Shown here piece by piece: positions 1 through 5,627 of a DNA stretch of 20,275 bases. The first letter of the stretch is position 1; every line of letters starts with the position of its first letter. A program made the position numbers and the translations under genes. Below the pieces are notes generated by a model. It searched no databases, was not told the DNA's origin, and saw only the letters and a program-made list of their open reading frames with translations. The DNA comes from Rikenellaceae bacterium (GTDB lineage Bacteria > Bacteroidota > Bacteroidia > Bacteroidales > UBA932): the NCBI GenBank assembly GCA_900769145.1, contig CAAGFN010000165.1, forward strand, positions 1 to 20,275, read 5' to 3'.

Positions 1-281
1 ACCTTGGCGGCATCAATCACGTCCGTCGCCACCATCTCCCCGGTCTGGTCATCCTTGACCGCCTTCATTATCAGCATCTCCGTACCGTCATCATCGGTAA
101 TCTTGAGAGTGTCCCTGGCCGCAGCAACAGAGTTCTTCAGCTGAGGAACGTAGGTTTCCTTCTCGCTGAGGGCAAGCTGGGCGGCAGGAGTGGCTCCCGT
201 CTTGATATTGTTCAGTTTCCGGTATGATGAACACGAGCTGATGACTACCAGAGAAATAATCAATGGCAAATAAGTCTTCAT
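1..281 (-). CDS. Lipoprotein, C-terminus beyond the window edge
   Basis: The first 93 codons of a minus-strand gene are present; the rest lies left of base 1. The N-terminus is a lipoprotein signal peptide (MKTYLPLIISLVVISSC) with a Bacteroidota-like lipobox ISSC and the acylated Cys at residue 17. The mature part continues SSYRKLNN and later carries a segment reading GEMVATDVI. From memory, this kind of segment occurs in long lipoproteins that follow DUF3575 genes in Bacteroidales; I have not checked it. The ATG lies 4 bases after the stop of the DUF3575 gene, so the two are almost surely co-transcribed and probably work together at the outer membrane. The function is unknown. It is the last gene of the CXXX-peptide operon visible here. 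Confidence 0.75.
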   Translation of the reverse strand, partial: MKTYLPLIISLVVISSCSSYRKLNNIKTGATPAAQLALSEKETYVPQLKNSVAAARDTLKITDDDGTEMLIMKAVKDDQTGEMVATDVIDAAK

Positions 282-285
282 AGTC

Positions 286-849
286 TTAGAACACGTACAT
301 AAATGAAACGGAAACCATATCCACCCCAATGAAGGCCTTCGAGCCTGACTCTCTGATTTTCATGCACTTAGGGCAATCATAAAGGTTATATTTGTAATGA
401 GTGCCGCCCCAGAATCCGGCTCCGAACTCAATATTGAAATGCTCATGAATCATCAATGTGTACCCAACCGAAAGACCGGCCCCGATGGAGGATGATTTCT
501 CCAGCGCAGGTCTCCAGATTCCGGTTTTCTCCACATCGCTGTACTTGGCCTTGGCTCCGACCCACCAGCCGGAGAACACGTACCACGGCCACCACCTGGC
601 TCCCACCGAGGCCGTTGTCTGATGATAATAAGTAGGCAAATCCGACTTACCCCCGAAGTTCCACGGATTGTAACGCCCGTCCACCTGGATGGAGAAATGC
701 TGGGACACGCCCAGCCCGGCCTCCAGATTGACCGTCCCGAAGTTGGCCCACTCCAGAGCATTGGTAGCAATGCCGAACTTCACATTGCCTGCCGCAGCCG
801 TCAGGGGGAGGATGGTCAGGAGGAGCAGGATGGGGAATTTCAGTCTCAT
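286..849 (-). CDS. DUF3575-type outer-membrane beta-barrel protein
   Basis: A 187-residue protein with a signal peptide (MRLKFPILLLLTILPLTAAAG) followed by alternating beta-strand sequence. The mature start (KFGIATNALEWANFGTVNLE), the later RYNPW motif and a C-terminal Phe (FMYVF) are typical of DUF3575 proteins, small Bacteroidota barrels of unknown role that often sit in fimbria or lipoprotein operons. I chose the ATG at 849 because the bases just before it are A-rich, as usual in Bacteroidota, and because it starts cleanly at the signal peptide. An in-frame ATG at 870 would overlap the stop of the upstream 90-residue gene and add seven residues. Two cysteines (DCPKCMK) near the C-terminus form a CxxC. 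The gene lies 10 bases after its upstream neighbour and 4 before the lipoprotein. Confidence 0.75.
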   Translation of the reverse strand: MRLKFPILLLLTILPLTAAAGNVKFGIATNALEWANFGTVNLEAGLGVSQHFSIQVDGRYNPWNFGGKSDLPTYYHQTTASVGARWWPWYVFSGWWVGAKAKYSDVEKTGIWRPALEKSSSIGAGLSVGYTLMIHEHFNIEFGAGFWGGTHYKYNLYDCPKCMKIRESGSKAFIGVDMVSVSFMYVF

Positions 850-859
850 TGAATTTTGG

Positions 860-1132
860 TTAGTTTTCATCTGACAAATAAATCTCACAAGTCGAGAAAT
901 CAATGGACCAGCTTGCATCCTTTTGAGTTTCCCATTGATATTTAGAATACATTCTATCCCACCAGCCCTGGAACTCCACGGCGGTCTTTCCCATATCGGT
1001 CACCAGTTTTTCATACAGGTCATTTTCGGGTCCGATTATTTTGGCCAATTCGGCAAGGCCATTTTTTCTCTCGAACAATGAAAGGATACTGTCTTTCTCT
1101 TCCACTGTTACTTTCCCAACTAATTTTTTCAT
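860..1132 (-). CDS. Small CXXX-repeat peptide modification system protein
   Basis: A 90-residue soluble protein with no signal peptide or membrane segment. It starts MKKLVGKVTVEEKDSILSLFERKNGL and is predicted mostly helical, with a Trp-rich second half (GWWDRMYSKYQW). The beginning and size match my memory of the small protein family named 'CXXX repeat peptide modification system protein', found next to radical-SAM maturases in Bacteroidota. It lies 28 bases after the SPASM-protein gene in the same operon. A role as an adaptor or peptide-recognition subunit for the maturase is inference; no catalytic motif is visible. A single Cys near the C-terminus is the only candidate metal ligand. Homology detection for so short a protein is weak without a search. 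Confidence 0.6.
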   Translation of the reverse strand: MKKLVGKVTVEEKDSILSLFERKNGLAELAKIIGPENDLYEKLVTDMGKTAVEFQGWWDRMYSKYQWETQKDASWSIDFSTCEIYLSDEN

Positions 1133-1160
1133 ATCTTAAAAACAAACAACTGTTATGCAT

Positions 1161-2096
1161 TCAAAAAATCTCTATTGTATCCATCGGATCCAGATAGAAT
1201 ATGGCCGGAATATCCGGGACAGGCATCTCCACTCCGGCATCCTTCATTTTGGCAAGAAGCCTCCTGGATGCGTTCCTTTCCACGTGTGCGGCAATGCACT
1301 GTCCATGAGAAGGGACACATATTTCATTGGTATATTTCCGGTTCAGCCAAATACATCTACTGCATTGATATGCGTCACATCTGCGGCATAGCGGTGCGTG
1401 GTCAAGCCTGTAGAGTTGCGGATTTGGCAGTTCAATACCTGTTTTCATATTCCCCGAAGGGTTACATCCGGCATAATAGAATGCCGGACAAGGATAAAAA
1501 TTACCGTCCGGGGCCAATGTTATCGAGTCACTCCCCGCTCCACAGTTCTTCATTTCCGTAAGCATTATCCTGTCCGTCAATGCATTGAACTGAGGTCGGA
1601 CTCCCCTTACATACATATCGCACACGCTATCTGCCATCTCATCCAATGCCGCCTTGTAAGTCTGCGCATCCTCGTCTGTAAACTTTTCTTCATCGATGAA
1701 CTTCAGATTGAGCCTTTTGACTCTTTCCAGATTGGGGAGAATGCTCTTCCACTCACAGAAAAATTCTCTTTTCGGTATCCGCAGAGCGTAAATATCCGCA
1801 GTAACTTCCTCAAGTTCAGCAAATTGAGATATCGCTTCACAAATCCTGACATCTGCCTTGCGATTGTCCGTCACAGACCTTATGTCAACATGATCCACCT
1901 CATCAATAAGGCCTTCATACCCATCGGGAAGATCAATGTCCGGATATACAAACTGAACTTCAAGATTTTCTTTCAAGGCCAGGTCTACTCCGCCGGCCAG
2001 AACGTCAAACGGCATAATCCTATGCGTGGCCGGGACATCATAATGACAAAACGATGTCCCCGCATCGTCAAGCAGTACAATCAGATACTTTACCAT
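1161..2096 (-). CDS. SPASM-domain CXXX-repeat peptide maturase lacking the radical-SAM cluster motif
   Basis: A 311-residue cytoplasmic protein. The N-terminal 190 residues have the alternating beta/alpha look of a radical-SAM barrel (start MVKYLIVLLDDAG) but no CxxxCxxC motif, so it cannot bind the catalytic SAM cluster in the standard way. The C-terminal part is a clear SPASM-like domain: NCGAGSDSITLAPDGNFYPC, then further Cys at AGC, LCRRC, QCSRC, EIC and QC. It matches the description of the family called 'CXXX repeat peptide maturase'. It starts one base after the stop of the complete radical-SAM gene, so the two are translationally coupled and probably form a hetero-complex. Likely role (inference): a substrate-binding or electron-relay partner for the active enzyme. 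A true catalytic role by another mechanism cannot be excluded. Confidence 0.7.
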   Translation of the reverse strand: MVKYLIVLLDDAGTSFCHYDVPATHRIMPFDVLAGGVDLALKENLEVQFVYPDIDLPDGYEGLIDEVDHVDIRSVTDNRKADVRICEAISQFAELEEVTADIYALRIPKREFFCEWKSILPNLERVKRLNLKFIDEEKFTDEDAQTYKAALDEMADSVCDMYVRGVRPQFNALTDRIMLTEMKNCGAGSDSITLAPDGNFYPCPAFYYAGCNPSGNMKTGIELPNPQLYRLDHAPLCRRCDAYQCSRCIWLNRKYTNEICVPSHGQCIAAHVERNASRRLLAKMKDAGVEMPVPDIPAIFYLDPMDTIEIF

Positions 2097-2097
2097 T

Positions 2098-3288
2098 CTA
2101 CTCCTCCTCTTTTTCCTTGAGCTCTCGTGACATTCTGCGATATAGTTTGTTCCAATAATAGTTGTTGGCCCTCACTCTTGCCTTATGCATTTTGCAAATA
2201 GCAGTACTTCGCTGATACACCGTAGGCGTACAAGCTGCGTCATAATTCTCTCCCTGGCACCAGGCGCATCCGCTAGCCACTTCACAGTCAACGCATTCCG
2301 CCTTTGATTGGGTACATCTGTCAAGCAGAAGAAAAGGTCTGACTTTATCCTGGTCTATTCCTTCGTCCACATTCCCGATAATCCACGGGTCCTTGGACCG
2401 GAGCGAATACTTGGCAAAGCGGGTACACGGGTAGAAAATACCATTGGCATCCACTGCCAGCATTTTTCCTGCTCCACACCAGTTCTGATTCTCCAGTTCC
2501 CTGTCCATGGGCTTCCCGATGGACTCGCTGAAGAACGAGCAGCTGTAATCCTTGTAATATCCTCCGTCCAGAATGGAATCGGCGAGTTCAACAAGCTGCT
2601 GCTCGAACAGGATGTCATCTCCATCTTTCCACACATCTTCAAACACGCAGTTGATATTCACCTGATGAATCCCTAGACTATATAGATGAAGAACACTCTC
2701 CTTGATATATGGAATATCCTCCGAACTTATGGTAACCTTTGTTCCATCTTGAGGAAACTGGCTTAGCCACAAAGGGATATTCCGGACCACATCATCATAG
2801 GAGCCTGTGCCCGTACCTTTGTAAACTCTATTGATATCATGCTTCCTCCGCGTCCCGTCGATGGTGATTCCAACACTGAGATGCGCAAGATTCTTTTCAA
2901 TGAATTTCTGTACTTTCGGACTGTCATAATTGATTCCGTTGGTCGTCAATGAAAATCGGTATGACTTGAACCAATGATGGTCCCTCCTGTACATCTCACA
3001 TTTGATATAATCGCAGATTCTGTCAATGAGGTCAATCTCCAGAAACGGTTCTCCTCCTATGAAGTCCCAGACTACAGATTCTTCCCGGAACTGCGCCTCA
3101 TTGTCAAGAATATAGTCGATTGCCTTTCTGGCAACCTCCCATGACATACGCTCCTTGGAGTTTTTGCCTACCAGATAGCAGTACTTGCAAGCCAACTGGC
3201 AGTCCTTGGTGACTATGAACGTGATGTTCTTCGCCATTCCGTCCTGCCAGACACGGGCACCTTCTTTTATTGCGATGGCTTTTTCCAT
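2098..3288 (-). CDS. Radical-SAM/SPASM maturase of a CXXX-repeat peptide
   Basis: A 396-residue enzyme. The radical-SAM cluster motif is C30-x3-C34-x2-C37 (DCQLACKYCY), followed by the SAM-binding GGEP loop (DFIGGEPFLE) and TTNG strand. The C-terminal SPASM domain, which binds auxiliary [4Fe-4S] clusters, starts at WCGAGKMLAVDANGIFYPC and continues with a Cys series (RC, ECVDC, GCAWC, AC, IC). This architecture is that of the enzymes that form thioether and other crosslinks on ribosomal peptides (sactipeptide and ranthipeptide maturases). It starts 9 bases after the stop of the Cys-rich precursor gene, so the precursor is the obvious substrate. The expected chemistry is Cys-thioether formation to neighbouring residues, but the product is unknown. 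An internal Met at residue 18 is a possible but less likely start. Confidence 0.88.
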   Translation of the reverse strand: MEKAIAIKEGARVWQDGMAKNITFIVTKDCQLACKYCYLVGKNSKERMSWEVARKAIDYILDNEAQFREESVVWDFIGGEPFLEIDLIDRICDYIKCEMYRRDHHWFKSYRFSLTTNGINYDSPKVQKFIEKNLAHLSVGITIDGTRRKHDINRVYKGTGTGSYDDVVRNIPLWLSQFPQDGTKVTISSEDIPYIKESVLHLYSLGIHQVNINCVFEDVWKDGDDILFEQQLVELADSILDGGYYKDYSCSFFSESIGKPMDRELENQNWCGAGKMLAVDANGIFYPCTRFAKYSLRSKDPWIIGNVDEGIDQDKVRPFLLLDRCTQSKAECVDCEVASGCAWCQGENYDAACTPTVYQRSTAICKMHKARVRANNYYWNKLYRRMSRELKEKEEE

Positions 3289-3297
3289 AGAATTGTA

Positions 3298-3975
3298 TTA
3301 ACTTGCTGTGCCTGAGCAATGACCGGAGCAGACGAATAAACAACTACCTTTGCAATATGATTTACAAACGGTAGTGCAACTGCCAACACAATACATGTTG
3401 CAGGACATCCAGCATGACGAGCAGGACTTCGTCGGATTGCTCTGGCAGGTTTTTACACACATCCCATCGCAAGACTGACAGAAATTTATACACGAAAGGC
3501 TGCAATACCTATTACAACTATTATCACAGGCCGAAGAACACGATGAGAAGCAAGAACTTGTACAAGTACCGCAGGTCTTCTGAGTATTTGACTGACAAGA
3601 GCTGCTGCATATAGCTGTGCAAGTACTGCTGCAGTTTGACGAGCAGCTTGAGCAGCCTGATGATCCTCCTGAACCGCCAGATGAACCTCCACTGGAACCG
3701 CCACTTGAGCCTCCTGAGGAGCCTCCTGACGATCCACCGCTTGACCCGCCGCTTGATCCGCCGGAACCGCCACTAGACCCACCTGAAGAGCCACCGCTCG
3801 AACCGCCACCAGGCCTGTCAAAGCCTGCTGCAAATCTCAACGCCTCTTCAAGTTCCGCATTACCGTCACAAGATGAGGCCAAGTCTCCGAAGATTACCAT
3901 TCCAAGAAGCGGCAAGGTTCCAGATACCGCCCTCTTGAAGAACTTTCTCCTGGATATAAACTCTTCCTTATTCAT
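3298..3975 (-). CDS. Cys-rich CXXX-repeat precursor with Tat signal and GGSS linker
   Basis: 225 residues in three parts. Residues 1-36: a twin-arginine signal (S8-R9-R10-K-F-F-K, fitting SRRxFLK), a hydrophobic stretch at about 16-30, then LASSC36, a weak lipobox (Asp31 is unfavourable). Residues 56-106: a low-complexity linker of GGSS units. Residues 108-225: a domain with 28 Cys, mostly one every fourth residue. The Cys fall into four blocks of 6, 8, 4 and 10, each opening with a CxxC; blocks 1 and 3 end with the related spacers QSNTQKT and QSNPTKS. The domain is rich in Ser, Thr and small residues. It is the likely substrate of the radical-SAM enzyme immediately downstream. Tat exports folded proteins, which would suit a peptide crosslinked in the cytoplasm. 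It lies 2 bases after the barrel gene upstream. Fate after export is unknown. Confidence 0.85.
   Translation of the reverse strand: MNKEEFISRRKFFKRAVSGTLPLLGMVIFGDLASSCDGNAELEEALRFAAGFDRPGGGSSGGSSGGSSGGSGGSSGGSSGGSSGGSSGGSSGGSSGGSSGGSGGSSGCSSCSSNCSSTCTAICSSSCQSNTQKTCGTCTSSCFSSCSSACDNSCNRYCSLSCINFCQSCDGMCVKTCQSNPTKSCSSCWMSCNMYCVGSCTTVCKSYCKGSCLFVCSGHCSGTAS
3658..3810 (-). repeat. 12-bp-unit coding repeat for the GGSS linker
   Basis: An in-frame tandem repeat of about 12 bp encodes Gly-Gly-Ser-Ser units, with three shortened Gly-Gly-Ser versions at irregular places or a longer Gly start. Units differ at third codon positions, so this is an old repeat held by selection on the protein, although slippage could still change linker length between strains. 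It separates the signal/anchor segment from the Cys domain. Confidence 0.85.
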
Positions 3976-3977
3976 AA

Positions 3978-4607
3978 TTATTTGAATGACATTATCTTAC
4001 AAGTAATTGTCGCTGATATTCCCCAGTTTTTCAGATTTATGCTGGAACTGGAAACATTTACGAAGCCTCTCTCGTATGCAAGCCCGAATGAGACCAGACC
4101 TCTTGTGAAATCTGCGCCAAGCCTGATTCCGGCATCCACTCGGGACCGTCCGGCATATTTGATTTTGGAAAATGGCAATCCTATATATGCACCAAACTTA
4201 CCTGTCAACTGAAAATTGCCGAAACTGTAACGGTAACCTATCGGCAAAACTCCTAAATCCACATACCCGATTCCAAGAGAGGCAGCTCCCTTTCTATCAA
4301 ACCCGAAATCCGCTTCCGAGTAATACCAGCCCGGAAGAACCGACTTCCCAGTGGAATACATACGGGCAACCGCAAGGGCGGAAAAAGTGAAAGTGCCGTT
4401 TACAGGGCCTCCTGTCCAGGCAAAACTCGATCCACCCAGGCCAATCCTTGCTGATAAATCCCATTCCAAAGCAGGATTGTCCCTGGCTGGTCCTTCCACT
4501 ATCGTCTCGGGGATTGTATTGACAAATCTCCTGAATGCGGATTCTTGGGACAGGCCTTCAGATACCGATATAAGGATTAGGCAGATGGCGACAATAGTTT
4601 TTTTCAT
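3978..4607 (-). CDS. Small outer-membrane beta-barrel protein
   Basis: 209 residues with a signal peptide (MKKTIVAICLILISVSEGLS, cleavage near SQE). The mature protein is made of alternating short hydrophobic beta-strand segments with Gly and aromatic residues (ARIGLGGSSFAW, GWYYSEADFGF, RYSFGNFQLTGKFGAYIG), as in 8- to 10-strand outer-membrane barrels. I do not recognise a named family. There is no plug domain and no TonB box. It lies 24 bases after the first barrel gene and 2 bases before the precursor gene, so it belongs to the same transcript. A role in export, anchoring or surface display of the modified Cys-rich product is inferred from position only. Confidence 0.65.
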   Translation of the reverse strand: MKKTIVAICLILISVSEGLSQESAFRRFVNTIPETIVEGPARDNPALEWDLSARIGLGGSSFAWTGGPVNGTFTFSALAVARMYSTGKSVLPGWYYSEADFGFDRKGAASLGIGYVDLGVLPIGYRYSFGNFQLTGKFGAYIGLPFSKIKYAGRSRVDAGIRLGADFTRGLVSFGLAYERGFVNVSSSSINLKNWGISATITCKIMSFK

Positions 4608-4631
4608 CGTATCCAGCTGATTACCGGCTCT

Positions 4632-5375
4632 TTAGAAATAAAAATTCAATGCAATATCGGCTCCTGTCATACCCGTGGCAAATCTCGTTTGCGAAGATGA
4701 TACCCTGGAATAATCGCTGTCAGAGTCTGCGTCCTTGACGCTTTTGTTTATTGTTCTGGCAACACCAAGATCAACTCCAAGTTTGATGGAGACCATTTTG
4801 CTGACAAAACACTCCACGCCGAAATCGGCGAGAAATCCAAATGTATTTGAGGGTGTCTTGGTCAAAGACTGCTTGTCATTTGCAATGTCGTCCTCCTTGA
4901 TGTATCCATCATTTGCAAAAGCATACATAAGGTTAAGTCCTATTACCGGCTGGACACGTTTCCCCGTTCTCATATAGAACTGAGGGCCGAGGAGGAACAT
5001 AAACTCATTCGTACCTTTGACTGTTTCCTTGGTCGATACCGTATTCTTCTCACCTCCATAGGTGTATTGCTTCTTTCCAAGACAGTCTATTCCGATACTT
5101 GCATTGAGGGAAACTTTGTTGCTGAGCATATATTTGCCAGAGATTGATGCCCCGCTGTAAAAGTCATTCGATAGCCCGCTGAATCCTGGGAATTTTTGGT
5201 CAGATGTGCCATTGAACATGTTTCCCACAAAATTAAGGACTGGACGCATTCCGAATGACAATGCGAAGTCGCCCCTCTGGGGTCCATAGTAACAATCATC
5301 AGCCTTCTTGTCCTTGGCTGACAACATTGCAACTGACAGTATCAGGGCTGTCAATAGGGTTAGTACTCGTTTCAT
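4632..5375 (-). CDS. Outer-membrane beta-barrel protein, first gene of the CXXX operon
   Basis: 247 residues with a signal peptide (MKRVLTLLTALILSVAMLSA, cleavage before KDKK). The mature part shows repeated amphipathic strands (GDFALSFGMRPVLNFVG, GASISGKYMLSNKVSLNASI, FMFLLGPQFYMRTGKRVQPV) and ends with ALNFYF, the C-terminal aromatic signature of barrels inserted by BamA. It resembles generic Bacteroidota 'porin family' or 'outer membrane protein beta-barrel' proteins; the exact family is not recognised. It is the promoter-proximal gene of the eight-gene operon, preceded by a 190-base leader/promoter region with a palindrome. Its strong link to the modification genes by position suggests it serves the exported product, but this is inference. 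Confidence 0.7.
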   Translation of the reverse strand: MKRVLTLLTALILSVAMLSAKDKKADDCYYGPQRGDFALSFGMRPVLNFVGNMFNGTSDQKFPGFSGLSNDFYSGASISGKYMLSNKVSLNASIGIDCLGKKQYTYGGEKNTVSTKETVKGTNEFMFLLGPQFYMRTGKRVQPVIGLNLMYAFANDGYIKEDDIANDKQSLTKTPSNTFGFLADFGVECFVSKMVSIKLGVDLGVARTINKSVKDADSDSDYSRVSSSQTRFATGMTGADIALNFYF

Positions 5376-5414
5376 AATGAATCAGTTATAGTTATTTTCA
5401 TAATGGCACGCCAT

Positions 5415-5433
5415 CTGGGAAATATATTCCCAG
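5415..5433. promoter_or_regulatory. Palindrome upstream of the CXXX operon, possible operator
   Basis: The sequence CTGGGAA-ATATA-TTCCCAG is a perfect 7-bp inverted repeat with a 5-base centre, 40-58 bases before the first ATG of the operon. Its placement and symmetry suit a dimeric regulator or a hairpin in the mRNA leader. No clear TAnnTTTG element was found in the 5376-5563 gap, so this operon may use a different sigma factor or lie under a regulator. Confidence 0.3.
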
Positions 5434-5563
5434 ACCGCAACATTGCATGCTGACCGTCCGCAACGTTTCCGGCGTTGGTCTTTCGCAGTCCGTACTATAG
5501 ATTCAGTATGATTATCAGGGAGAATTCTATCACTGGAGAAGTGAAAAATGTTTAATTCATCGG

Positions 5564-5598
5564 AAAAAACAAGCGCCTCCGGGATGACGGAGACGCTT
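5564..5598 (-). terminator. Intrinsic terminator of the caspase/CHAT operon
   Basis: Read on the minus strand, an 11-bp stem (AAGCGTCTCCG pairing with CGGAGGCGCTT, one G-U pair) with a 6-base loop is followed by one G and six T (5569-5564). It lies 29 bases after the CHAT gene stop and separates that operon from the CXXX operon downstream. Confidence 0.85.
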
Positions 5599-5627
5599 AC
5601 GGGGCAAATATCCTGACTGTAAAAAAC

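Noticed and set aside
1398..2120. 240-codon plus-strand frame
   Set aside because: Antisense to the SPASM protein gene, whose Cys motifs and operon position are convincing.
3298..3975. Metallothionein or keratin-like structural protein
   Set aside because: The Cys spacing is every fourth residue with a Tat signal and a radical-SAM neighbour, which fits a modified peptide better than a metal-binding protein; metal binding is not excluded.
3617..3985. Proline-rich 122-codon frame on the plus strand (PEPPLEPP repeats)
   Set aside because: It is the antisense reading of the GGSS linker and signal region of the Cys-rich precursor.
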